The notes under the pieces were generated by a model. The model had not been told where the DNA came from. It saw only the letters and a program-made list of their open reading frames with translations, and did not search any database. A program made the translations under genes and the position numbers. Positions 25,362-33,739 of a stretch of DNA of 64,000 bases are shown piece after piece (the stretch's first letter is position 1; each line of letters opens with the position of its first letter). The stretch spans positions 1 to 64,000 of the forward strand of contig NZ_JARUKV010000002.1 of NCBI RefSeq assembly GCF_029688865.1, written 5' to 3'. Origin of the DNA: Natronococcus sp. A-GB7. Its GTDB lineage: Archaea; Halobacteriota; Halobacteria; Halobacteriales; Natrialbaceae.

Positions 25362-25859
25362 TCACTCGAGGGCGGCCTCCAGGCGCGCGCGTTCGTCCGC
25401 GAGGTCGACGGGCGCCCACGTTTCGACGTCGTAGCTCACGTCCAGCAGCGTTTCGATCCTGTCGTCGTCGCCGTCGTCGACGGCCGCGTCGGCCGCCGTG
25501 ACGAACTCCTCGCGGACCGTCTCGCCGAGGGCATCGCGGTCGGGTCGTCTGGGCTCGACGTCGAGAATGTGGGGGACGTCCTCGGCGCCGTCGGGGACAG
25601 TCGGAAACGCGGTCGGGCCGGCGACCAGCAGCGGTTCGCCGGGCTCGGTTCCGTCGGAGGCCGATGGCTCGAGGGGCTCGTAGGCGACGAGGGCGAACGA
25701 CTCGAGGGCACCGTCGATCCCCGTCTCGAGGGCGTCGGAATCGACGTCGCCGCCGTCGGCGCGAAACGCCGCCTCCGCGAGGGCTCGCTCGAGTTCGGCA
25801 CGGGTGAGCCCGCCGAAGAGGTCGACGACGCCGGCGAGTTCGTCGGCGGTCGCGTCCAT
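25362..25859 (-). CDS. Conserved haloarchaeal hypothetical protein (DUF7109-like)
   Basis: This 165-residue acidic protein starts MDATADELAGVVDLFGGLTRAELERALAEAAFR, a helical segment, then an acidic alpha/beta region with LLVAGPTAFPTVPDGAEDVPHILD. I recall it as a haloarchaeal family of unknown function that neighbours Nudix genes. The internal ATG at 25859 is preferred over 25901. Its stop is four bases from the Nudix gene start, suggesting coupled translation. Confidence 0.75.
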   Translation of the reverse strand: MDATADELAGVVDLFGGLTRAELERALAEAAFRADGGDVDSDALETGIDGALESFALVAYEPLEPSASDGTEPGEPLLVAGPTAFPTVPDGAEDVPHILDVEPRRPDRDALGETVREEFVTAADAAVDDGDDDRIETLLDVSYDVETWAPVDLADERARLEAALE

Positions 25860-25937
25860 ACGCCGTCCACGGTCGGTGCGCTGTTGAATGTTGCCCCGCA
25901 CGCGGTAGCGCGGCGGATCCGCCCTCTCGTCGAGCGG

Positions 25938-27065
25938 TCAGTCGCCTCCCGCGGAGCCGACTCGGGGTCCGTGCCACGGACGGGCCCGTTCGCGGACGGT
26001 CTCGGGATCGATCGGGGCGTCGAGCCAGCGGGGCAGTCGGCGGTCCGGCCCCGGCGGTTCGATCGCGGCGGCGTACCGCTCGAGCTGGGCGGACTCCCGG
26101 TCGGGATCGTACGCGAGCCCGTTGAACGCCGCGTCGGCGCGGTACTGGGCGATCAGCTCTCGTCCGATCTCCCGGTAGCGCCCCGGTAGCGTCTCGTAGT
26201 CGGGGTCGACGCCGCCGTTCTCGAGCACCCGCAGTAGCTCGGCACCGACGGTCCGGCTCATCCCCTCGAGCCCGGTCTCGCCGGCGACCGCGCGGTGATC
26301 GTGCTCGTGGACGCCCAGATCGACCTGTGCGGTGCCTGCGAACCCGGCGTAATCGAAGGCGTCGCCGAGGGTGCCGACCTCGAGGCCCCACGTTCGGGGC
26401 GGACGCAGCTCCCGGGCCAGGTCGGCGGTCATCGCGAACTCCCCTGCCAGGGCGTACCGGAAGGCGCCGCAGTACTCGAGGATCGGCTCGTCGTGTCGGG
26501 CCGACAGGGCCCGGAGTAGCGGCTCGTAGAACAGTCGGAACAGGCGCCCGTAGAGGCGCCCACGCTCGACGCGCGCGTAGTAGCCCTTCGAGAAGGCGAA
26601 GTCCATGGTCAGCGGCGCGAGCAGCCGACGGACGTGATCGGCCTCGTAGCTGCGGGCGTCGGCGTCGTGGACGACGACGTACTCGCCGGCCTCGGCCGCG
26701 GGGCCGAGCGCGAGCCAGACGTCTCGTCCCTTGCCGGTCTCGCCGGCGAGCCCGGCCTCCGCGAGTCGCTCCTCGAGGGGCGGTGCGTTACACCACAGCA
26801 CCTCGATCGGCAGGGCGAAGGTCTCGAGCCACTCGCGGAACGGTTCGATCCGGGTGGCCGACGCCCGGACCGGGACGACGACCGCGGCGGGCTCGAGGGA
26901 CTCGAGTTCGGCGAGTACGCGGGCCGCAGCCGGGCTCTCGTGTTCCCGTTCGGTCATCGGAACGACGACGGCCGTCTCGGCGACGGGATCGCCCTCGAGT
27001 CCCGCCGCCATCGGTTCCCCGCCGAGGTCGTGGAGCGTCGCGATCCGATCCTGGACGTACTCCAT
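25938..27065 (-). CDS. Glucosyl-3-phosphoglycerate synthase-like glycosyltransferase
   Basis: The 375-residue GT-A enzyme shows GETGKGRDVWLALG and the metal-binding VVHDADARSYEADHVRRL, followed by FAFSKGYYARVERGRLYGR and EYCGAFRYALAGEFAM, as in GpgS and mannosyl-3-phosphoglycerate synthases. These make the phosphorylated precursor of the compatible solutes glucosylglycerate or mannosylglycerate in the cytoplasm. No phosphatase partner lies adjacent. The ATG at 27065 (MEYVQDRIATLHDLGG) is preferred over 27101. The exact sugar donor is uncertain. Confidence 0.82.
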   Translation of the reverse strand: MEYVQDRIATLHDLGGEPMAAGLEGDPVAETAVVVPMTEREHESPAAARVLAELESLEPAAVVVPVRASATRIEPFREWLETFALPIEVLWCNAPPLEERLAEAGLAGETGKGRDVWLALGPAAEAGEYVVVHDADARSYEADHVRRLLAPLTMDFAFSKGYYARVERGRLYGRLFRLFYEPLLRALSARHDEPILEYCGAFRYALAGEFAMTADLARELRPPRTWGLEVGTLGDAFDYAGFAGTAQVDLGVHEHDHRAVAGETGLEGMSRTVGAELLRVLENGGVDPDYETLPGRYREIGRELIAQYRADAAFNGLAYDPDRESAQLERYAAAIEPPGPDRRLPRWLDAPIDPETVRERARPWHGPRVGSAGGD

Positions 27066-27164
27066 CGATCCACTGTTGGAGCGAGCCGGTAAAACGGCCA
27101 CGACTCCGGCGAACTGCGGTTGGTGACTCGCTGGACGCGGTGGACCGAACCGGTTCGGCCGTCG

Positions 27165-28352
27165 CTACCGCCGGCTGCCCGACATCGCCGAGAAGAGCCG
27201 ATCGTCGAACACCGCCCGCCCGCGGCCGTCCTCGGTCTCGATCGCCTCGAGGTAGTCGACCGGGATCTGTCCGCCGCCCATTCGGGCGTGGCCGCCGGCG
27301 TTGGCCATCGGGACGTCGCTGACGGCGTGGCGAAGCGTCTCGCCCATGTGGACCCGATCGTCCCGGGATCGGCCAGAGACGTGGATCGTGCCGTCGTACT
27401 CGCCGTAGACGGCGACCGCGGTGACGCCCTCGAGCTGGAGCAGCTCGTCGGCGGCCTGGGAGATCGCGTCGACGTTGGTGACCGAGCCGACGTCGCAGAC
27501 GGCGAACGAGCCCTCGATCCGCCGGTCGGTGATCGCCCGCGCCTTCGTCTTGAGAACGTCGTCGCTCACCTGCGGGTTGGCGATCCGGTCGAGCAGGTCC
27601 TCGTCGATCCCCGAGTAGAGGTAGCCACAGGCCTCGAACTCGGCCCACGAACAGCCCCGAGTCAGGTGGTTCGTATCCGACTGGATGCCGTAGAGCAGGC
27701 CTGTCGCCAGCGCCGTCGAGAGCGACGGCCCGTCCTCCGTCCCGTCGTCATCGGGCGAAACGTCCAGCTCCTCGAAGTACGTGGCGACGATCGTCGAGGC
27801 CGAGCCGTAGTCGCTGCGAACGTCGGTGAACTCGGTTCCCGTTCCGTTCCCGGGGTGGTGGTCGACGACGGCGACGGGTTCGACGACCTGTGCGCCGGTG
27901 AACCCTCGCGGCGTGTTGTGATCGACGAGCACGACCGCCTCCGCGGCGAGTTCCGAGGCCGCCTCGATGCGATCGAGTTCGAGTCCCAGGACTGTCCGAA
28001 AGGCCCGGTTCTCCTGGTGGCGGATCTCGCCGGGAAACTGCAGCGTCGCGTCGGTGTCGGCCGACGAGGCGATCTCGGCGACCCCCATCGCACACGCCAT
28101 CGCGTCGGGATCCGGGTTCGGGTGCAACAGGACGGCGACCTCGTCGTGACTCTCGAGGAGGTTTCGAAGGCGCACGCCCGGCGGACGCCGGAGCCAGCGA
28201 ACGAGCCACCAGATGCCGACCGCGACCCCGCCGACGGCGACGACGAGCAGGGAGAGCACGAGCGGGTCGAGCGATCGGATCGTCTCCGCGGCGGGCTCGA
28301 GAGCCAACGTGTCACCTCCGGCCCCGTCGCTGTCGACGCCCCGGTGTCGCAT
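27165..28352 (-). CDS. Membrane-anchored DHH/DHHA1 phosphodiesterase
   Basis: The 395-residue protein has one N-terminal membrane helix (about residues 30-52), then a DHH domain with HPNPDPDAMACA, VLVDHNT and VVDHHPG, and a DHHA1 domain ending GGHARMGGGQIP. Such proteins cleave short RNAs (NrnA/Orn-like) or cyclic dinucleotides (GdpP/PDE-like). The membrane anchor resembles GdpP-type c-di-AMP phosphodiesterases, but the PAS and degenerate GGDEF domains are missing. A c-di-AMP role is a hypothesis. Confidence 0.88.
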   Translation of the reverse strand: MRHRGVDSDGAGGDTLALEPAAETIRSLDPLVLSLLVVAVGGVAVGIWWLVRWLRRPPGVRLRNLLESHDEVAVLLHPNPDPDAMACAMGVAEIASSADTDATLQFPGEIRHQENRAFRTVLGLELDRIEAASELAAEAVVLVDHNTPRGFTGAQVVEPVAVVDHHPGNGTGTEFTDVRSDYGSASTIVATYFEELDVSPDDDGTEDGPSLSTALATGLLYGIQSDTNHLTRGCSWAEFEACGYLYSGIDEDLLDRIANPQVSDDVLKTKARAITDRRIEGSFAVCDVGSVTNVDAISQAADELLQLEGVTAVAVYGEYDGTIHVSGRSRDDRVHMGETLRHAVSDVPMANAGGHARMGGGQIPVDYLEAIETEDGRGRAVFDDRLFSAMSGSRR

Positions 28353-28415
28353 ACCGCACCATTACATCGGATCCCCAAGAAGTTTCCCATCAGGAGGGGG
28401 AACGTTTCTCGGAGC

Positions 28416-29300
28416 CTACCGACGGGCGTCGATCGCCTCGCGGTACCCCTCGCGGAACGTCGGGTATGCGAACTCGTACCCCAGTTCGCGGAGCTTCTCG
28501 TTCGAGCAGCGCTTGCTCGTCAGGATCCGACGGCGGGCGGCCTCCGAAAGGTCGTCGGCCTCGAGCCGTTCGGCCTTCGTCCGCTTCGGCGGCTGTTCGA
28601 CGCCAGCCTCGTCGGCGAGCCAGTCGGCGAAGGCCCACTTCTCGACGGGTTCGTCGTCGACAACCTGGACGACCTCGTCGCGGGCGAGGTCCTCCTCGAG
28701 CAGGTAGCGGACGGCGCCGGCGGCGTCGTCGCGGTGGATCATGTTCAGGTAGCCCTCCGTGACCGGTCCCTCGAGATAGCGCTCGAGACGGTAGCGGTCC
28801 GGGCCATACAGTCCGGCGTAGCGCGCGACGGCGCCGTCGAACCCGTACTCCGCGGGGTGCTCGAGGGCGATCCGCTCGGCCTCGGCGAGCACCTCGGTCT
28901 TCTCCGTCGTGGGCTCGATCGGGGTCTCCTCGTCGACCCAGTCGCCGTCGTGGTCGCCGTAGACGCCCGTCGAGGAGGTGTAGACCAGCCGCTCGGGCGG
29001 CTCCTCGCGTGCGCCGAACGCCTCGATCGCCGTCCGTAACCCCTCGACGTAGACCTCGCGGGCAGCGTCGGCGCCCCGGCCGCCGCTGCTGGCCGCGAAG
29101 ACGATCGCGTCGACGTCGGGGACGGCCTCGAGCGACGTCGAGTCGGTGACGTCAGCCTGAACGGCCTCCAGGCCAGCCGATTCGAGCGACTCGAGTCCGT
29201 CGTCGGACCGGCGGACGCCGATCGCGTCGTGGTCCCGTTCGACGAGCTGGCGGCCGAGTTCACGGCCGACGTAGCCACAGCCGAGAATCGCAACACGCAT
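28416..29300 (-). CDS. NAD-dependent epimerase/dehydratase, extended SDR (YeeZ-like)
   Basis: The 294-residue protein begins MRVAILGCGYVGRELGRQL (Rossmann GxGxxGxxL), with VFAASSGG, LVYTSSTGVYGD and a characteristic YeeZ-like helical C-terminus ending KRCSNEKLRELGYEFAYPTFREG. The usual YxxxK is replaced by a diverged helix, so classical SDR catalysis is doubtful. The ATG at 29300 is preferred to 29324. Function unknown. Confidence 0.85.
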   Translation of the reverse strand: MRVAILGCGYVGRELGRQLVERDHDAIGVRRSDDGLESLESAGLEAVQADVTDSTSLEAVPDVDAIVFAASSGGRGADAAREVYVEGLRTAIEAFGAREEPPERLVYTSSTGVYGDHDGDWVDEETPIEPTTEKTEVLAEAERIALEHPAEYGFDGAVARYAGLYGPDRYRLERYLEGPVTEGYLNMIHRDDAAGAVRYLLEEDLARDEVVQVVDDEPVEKWAFADWLADEAGVEQPPKRTKAERLEADDLSEAARRRILTSKRCSNEKLRELGYEFAYPTFREGYREAIDARR

Positions 29301-29398
29301 ACGCCGACTCGGGCTCCGGACCACATAATCGCACCGACGGATCGCCGAGCGAGCTGGGGTCGGAGAGAGACTATCCCGCTCTGACCCAAAGAACGGGT

Positions 29399-30043
29399 AT
29401 GAGCTTCATCGTCGAGTTCGAGCTCTCGACGCCGATCCTCCGCGAGACGGCGACCGCGGCCTCGAAACTCACGATCGAACAGGTCTACCGGTCGGAGCGC
29501 GGCGCCACGAAACTCGTCTTCTGGGCCTACGGGGACGACCTCGAGTCGGTCGCGGCCGCCCTCGAGGACGACGACTCGATCGCCGAGTTCGCCGCGCTCG
29601 AGGAACTCCCCGAGCGACGGCTCTACAGCGCGGCGCTGACCGACTGGGGAGCCGACCTCCTGACTTACCCTGCGGCCGCGGCGAACGACATCTCGTTTCT
29701 GGATATCACCGTCACCGACGACACCGCGATCCGGGCTCGCGTTCCTTCGCGCGAGGCCCTGCAGTCCTACCGCGAGAGCTGCCGGGAGCGCGAACTCCCG
29801 TTTCGGCTCCGGCGGATCGTTCAGGAGTACGAGTCCGGATCGGGTCGGTACGGCGTTTCGGAGCGACAGCGCGAGGCGCTGCTCGCCGCCCTCGAGGCGG
29901 GCTACTTCGACGTCCCGCGCGACGCGACGCTGGCCGGAATCGCCGAGGGACTCGGCATCTCCGATCAGGCGCTGTCGGCGCGGCTCCGTCGCGGACAGGC
30001 GACGCTGTTGCGGAACACGATCGCGATTGACGACCCCATTTGA
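29399..30043 (+). CDS. Bat-type helix-turn-helix regulator (bacterio-opsin activator HTH)
   Basis: This 214-residue protein has an N-terminal beta-rich sensor segment (MSFIVEFELSTPILRETATAA) and the C-terminal HTH_10 domain: YGVSERQREALLAALEAGYFDVPRDATLAGIAEGLGISDQALSARLRRG. It probably senses an unknown ligand and controls transcription. The HalOD1 gene follows 54 bases downstream in the same direction, which suggests a signal-response unit. A second Bat-type regulator is at 37594. Confidence 0.9.
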   Translation: MSFIVEFELSTPILRETATAASKLTIEQVYRSERGATKLVFWAYGDDLESVAAALEDDDSIAEFAALEELPERRLYSAALTDWGADLLTYPAAAANDISFLDITVTDDTAIRARVPSREALQSYRESCRERELPFRLRRIVQEYESGSGRYGVSERQREALLAALEAGYFDVPRDATLAGIAEGLGISDQALSARLRRGQATLLRNTIAIDDPI

Positions 30044-30097
30044 AAGGTTGGCGATCCAACCAGCGTCCTTTCACAGCTCCCGGCGATAGGGAGAGAC

Positions 30098-30394
30098 ATG
30101 ACCTCCACGACAACTACCCGGGAGACGAGTCAAACCCCGATGAACTACCAGGCAGACCCCGAACAGTCGCTCAGCGAGGCGGTTCTCGAGGCAGTTGCCG
30201 TAGCGACCGACGTCGATCAGCTCGCGCTGGCCGACGAGTTCGACCCGCTGTACCACGCGATCGACCCGTCGGCGCTCGACTCGCTGTTTCGCGAGCGATG
30301 CGAGGCCGACCGAGCGGTCGGCTCGGTCACCTTCGAGTACGCCGGCTTCCTGGTCTCGGTCGACCGAACCGGACAGGTAACGCTGACGTCCTGA
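30098..30394 (+). CDS. HalOD1 output domain protein
   Basis: This 98-residue protein has a Thr/Ser-rich tail and then the HalOD1 pattern: LSEAVLEAVAVATDVDQLALADEF, IDPSALDSLF, VTFEYAGFLVSVDRTGQVTL. It follows the Bat-type regulator and may be co-transcribed. HalOD1 function is not established; it is often linked to sensor and response modules in haloarchaea. Confidence 0.85.
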   Translation: MTSTTTTRETSQTPMNYQADPEQSLSEAVLEAVAVATDVDQLALADEFDPLYHAIDPSALDSLFRERCEADRAVGSVTFEYAGFLVSVDRTGQVTLTS

Positions 30395-30421
30395 CGCCGT
30401 CTCGGCGCTCCGACGGAGCCG

Positions 30422-30847
30422 CTACTGCGACCGACCGGCGATGACGTGTTGTAGGTGGACGTACTCCGCGAACGACATCGGTGCGCGCTGTTCGATCTTC
30501 TGTTGGACCTCCTTTGCGTCGAGATCGATCTCGAGGTGGCTCTCGACCGCGTCGACGTCGAGCACCGCCGTCGTCATGCCGAGCAGCAGGTGTTCACAGG
30601 CCATCGTCTCGATCGTCTCGGCGTCGGGTTCGTCGCTTTCCAGCGCCTGGAGCTCGGCGGCTTCCTCGAGCGAGAGCTCGGGCGACTCCCCCTCGAGCAG
30701 CGCCTCGAGGGCGTCGCGGTCGACGCTCGTGTGATCGAGGGCCGTCTCGAGGCCGTGTCGGTCGACGATCGAGGCGAGCTGTTCGTCGTACTCCCCGCGG
30801 AGCTCGGTCGGCGTCTCCGGGACGGACATCCGCTGTTCGTAGAACAT
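30422..30847 (-). CDS. Conserved haloarchaeal hypothetical protein (DUF5791-like)
   Basis: This 141-residue acidic, mostly helical protein begins MFYEQRMSVPETPTELRGEY and contains LEALLEGESPELSLEEAAEL and EVQQKIEQRAPMSFAEYVHLQHVIAG. The sequence resembles a haloarchaeal DUF5791-type family, which has no known function. The start at 30847 is chosen over 30874. It is convergent with the HalOD1 gene (27 bases apart). Confidence 0.75.
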   Translation of the reverse strand: MFYEQRMSVPETPTELRGEYDEQLASIVDRHGLETALDHTSVDRDALEALLEGESPELSLEEAAELQALESDEPDAETIETMACEHLLLGMTTAVLDVDAVESHLEIDLDAKEVQQKIEQRAPMSFAEYVHLQHVIAGRSQ

Positions 30848-31223
30848 ATCCGACACCACAGCGGTCGCCCACAAGTGGGTTGTCCTTCCGGCGACGTCGA
30901 CGATGTTTATCTACTGCGCCGGCAACCCCGAATCGGCCCAGGCGGCCCCACGCGTCCCCTGCTAACGGTTTTCACGGGTGAGCTGACCGGTACATTTAAA
31001 TTACCGGCGACAGTAGATGTGGTCACCAGAACGCCACCGGGGCGCGTATCGCTCGACGATCGATGACAGGAAATCTTATTCACCGAGGTTTCGCAGGTCG
31101 TGAGCGAACGCTGTACGCGGCGGCGCGACGAGTCGGCGATCCGCCGAACGCGCGGGTCACAACCGACGATGACCGCGTCCGTCCGCTCCCGGTGCGGGTA
31201 TGGCACAGAGGTTTGACTAACAC
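30848..31223. other. 376-base gap with a strong TATA-like element
   Basis: No gene is convincing here. A conspicuous AT block TACATTTAAATTACC at 30991-31005 would place transcription near 31025 and give the coiled-coil gene a leader of about 200 bases, unusual here. A 55-codon frame at 31063-31230 overlaps the downstream ATG but is Arg-rich and probably not real. Confidence 0.45.
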
Positions 31224-32105
31224 ATGGTAGACGAATCGAAAAACATCGAACTGACAGACGACGACCTCGAAAACAACTCCAAAGGACAGCTTATCAAGAA
31301 AGCGGGCCAGCTCCGAGATCGACGAAACGATCTCAACCAGATGGCTTCCGAGCGCGCCTCCGAGCGCGACGACCTCAACGCGAAGACTCGCGAGAAGGTC
31401 GACGAGGCCCAGGAGCACCGCGAGAAGCGCGACGAGCTCAACGAGCAGGTCCAGGAGCACAAGGACAAGCGCAACGAGCTCAACGCCGAGGCCAACGAAC
31501 TGTTCGACCGCGTCGAACAGCTCAAGTCCGACATGGAGCTCAACGAGGGCAAGGACCTGGAGGAACTCGAGGAGGAGATCGAGCAGCTCGAGTTCAAACA
31601 GCAGACCGAAGTGCTCTCGAGCGAGGAAGAGCAGGAGCTCATCGAGAAGATCGAGTCCAAGCGCGAGGAGTACGAGGAGCGCAAGCAGAAACTCGACCAG
31701 AACGAGGATCTCGAGGAGCTCGTCGAGGAAGCCGAGGAAGTGCGTTCGGAGGCCTCCCAGCACCACCAGAAGGTAACCGAGCTCGCGGACAAGGCCCAGG
31801 AACACCACAACCAGATGATCGAGGCCTACCGCGAGGCCGACGACATCCGCGACGAGGCCGACGAGATGCACGAGTCGTTCGTCGAGGCCCAGGAGGCCGC
31901 CGACCGTCACCACGAGGACTTCGTCCGCGTCCAGAAGCGCTTGCGCGAGCTGGACAAACAGGAGGAAGAACAGCGCAAGTCCCAGCGTGACAAGAAGAAA
32001 GAGGAGGCCAAAGAGGAGGCCGAGGAGATCTATCAGAAGTTCAAGGAAGGCGAGACTCTCGACACCGAGGACCTGATGAAGCTCCAGAAGACGGGACTGC
32101 TGTAG
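31224..32105 (+). CDS. Long coiled-coil protein of the archaeal COG1340 type
   Basis: The 293-residue protein is almost entirely charged heptads, for example RNDLNQMASERASERDDLNA and KRDELNEQVQEHKDKRNELN, with no membrane span. It matches the archaeal coiled-coil family sometimes annotated, wrongly, as phosphoserine phosphatase: no phosphatase DxD motif is present. The C-terminus has a short conserved tail, EEIYQKFKEGETLDTEDLMKLQKTGLL. Structural or scaffold function is inferred. Confidence 0.9.
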   Translation: MVDESKNIELTDDDLENNSKGQLIKKAGQLRDRRNDLNQMASERASERDDLNAKTREKVDEAQEHREKRDELNEQVQEHKDKRNELNAEANELFDRVEQLKSDMELNEGKDLEELEEEIEQLEFKQQTEVLSSEEEQELIEKIESKREEYEERKQKLDQNEDLEELVEEAEEVRSEASQHHQKVTELADKAQEHHNQMIEAYREADDIRDEADEMHESFVEAQEAADRHHEDFVRVQKRLRELDKQEEEQRKSQRDKKKEEAKEEAEEIYQKFKEGETLDTEDLMKLQKTGLL

Positions 32106-32351
32106 GCCGATTCGTCAACCTGTGTCTACTGCCGTTCGCTCTTTTCGGTAGTGGCCGCGTTTTTCTCCGAGTTTTTGATTCCGTTTTCGGGCGAAACGGA
32201 GGCGTACAGTCGTGACTACGGCCCGTACCCGCCCGGATGCCCCGAGTCCCGCTCTCGAGCGGTCGAGAGCCGGTAACTGACACATACAGCGCTGTAGCGG
32301 CGCCCCTCTCGGGCGACGAACGACCCGGTTTGCGGTAGTTCGGCCATAACA

Positions 32352-33680
32352 ATGCTCCCGTCGCTGGGTGATGCTCGCATGCACGAGTCCAGGGACGACG
32401 TCGCCGTCTTCGTGCCGGGGATCGACGCCCCGAGTACGGTCGCCTGTCTCCGTTCGCTTCGACCTCGCGGCATCCGGACGATCGTCGGCTCCGAGTCGGC
32501 CGCCACTCCCAGTGCGGTCTCGCGGTACTGCGACGAGTTCGTCCGCCTGCCAGATCCGACTACGGAGCTGGCCGCCTACGGCGACGCGCTCCTCTCGATC
32601 GCCCGCCGATCCGACGTCGAGACGATCATTCCGGTTCGCGAGGAGGACGTCTACTCGCTGGCGCGAAACCGGGACGCCTTCGCCGCGGAGGTCGCGACGC
32701 CGTGGCCGACGTTCGGGACGCTGCGGCAGGTCCAGGACCGCCTCGAGCTGTTCGCGGCGGCCGACCGCGCCGGCGTCGCCGCCCCCGACACCGCGCTCCT
32801 CCACGAGTGGGACGACTGGGACCGCGAGACGATAATCAAACCCCGATACACGGTCGCTGCCCCGGAGTATCTCGGCTCCGACTTCGGCCGGGTCGAGATC
32901 GGCTCGACGGCCTATCAGACGCCCGGAGAGCCGCCGAACGCGGCCGCCTGTATCGAGGCTCGCGGCCACGTTCCGCTGGTCCAGGAGCTGATCCCGGACT
33001 CGCGGGAGTACGGGTTCTTCGCGCTGTACGACCGCGGCGAGGCCGTCGCGACCTTCCAGCACTGCCAGCGGCGGGGCTGGGAGTACTGCGGCGGACCGAG
33101 CGCCTACCGCGAGTCGATCTACCTGCCCGACCTCGAGGCCGACGGGCGGGCGCTTTTAGACGAGCTCGAGTGGCACGGGCTGGCGATGGTCGAGTTCCTG
33201 CGGGACCCTCGCGACGGGCGGTTCAAGCTGATGGAGATCAACCCCCGGTTCTGGTCGTCGCTCCCGTTTACCGTCCAGGCAGGGGCGGACTTCCCGTTCT
33301 ACTACTGGCAGCTGGCGATGGGTGAGCCGATTCCGGGCCGGCCGACCTACGAGACCGGGCTCGGCGGCCACCTCCTGCGGGGCGAGCTGAGCTACCTTCA
33401 CAGCGTTCTGACCGAGGAGTACCCCCCTCTCGAGCGGCCGTCGCCGTGGACCGCGCTGGGGGAGGTCGGACTGTCGCTCGTCCGCCAGGCTCGGTTCGAC
33501 TACGCGGTTGCTGACGATCCCCTGCCGTTCGTCAGGGACGGCTGGAACGTCCTCCGGGAGTGGCTCGGCGACTGGACGGCCGATCCCGACGAGGAGCTTC
33601 CCCGCGCCGGCGGGCTCGAACGAGAGACGCGAGACGACGGGGATACCGCCGACACGCCCGGTGGCCTTCCGGCGGAGTGA
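32352..33680 (+). CDS. ATP-grasp carboxylate-amine ligase family protein
   Basis: The 442-residue protein has an N-terminal Rossmann-like preATP-grasp half (VAVFVPGIDAPSTVACLRSL, PVREEDVYSLARN) and an ATP-grasp half with ETIIKPRYT, LVQELIPDSREYGFFALY and KLMEINPRFWSSLPF, where EINPRFW carries the metal-binding Glu and Asn. It joins a carboxylate to an amine using ATP; partners are unknown. The ATG at 32352 is used; 32379 (MHESRDD) is an alternative. No biosynthetic neighbours define the pathway. Confidence 0.87.
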   Translation: MLPSLGDARMHESRDDVAVFVPGIDAPSTVACLRSLRPRGIRTIVGSESAATPSAVSRYCDEFVRLPDPTTELAAYGDALLSIARRSDVETIIPVREEDVYSLARNRDAFAAEVATPWPTFGTLRQVQDRLELFAAADRAGVAAPDTALLHEWDDWDRETIIKPRYTVAAPEYLGSDFGRVEIGSTAYQTPGEPPNAAACIEARGHVPLVQELIPDSREYGFFALYDRGEAVATFQHCQRRGWEYCGGPSAYRESIYLPDLEADGRALLDELEWHGLAMVEFLRDPRDGRFKLMEINPRFWSSLPFTVQAGADFPFYYWQLAMGEPIPGRPTYETGLGGHLLRGELSYLHSVLTEEYPPLERPSPWTALGEVGLSLVRQARFDYAVADDPLPFVRDGWNVLREWLGDWTADPDEELPRAGGLERETRDDGDTADTPGGLPAE

Positions 33681-33739
33681 CGACACCGAATCGCCAACGC
33701 TTAACGGGGTTGCGGCGTCACTCACGGGTATGACTCGAG

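Noticed and set aside
31063-31230. 55-codon frame overlapping the coiled-coil start
   Set aside because: The predicted peptide is Arg/Pro-rich without motif, and its codon bias differs from real neighbours.
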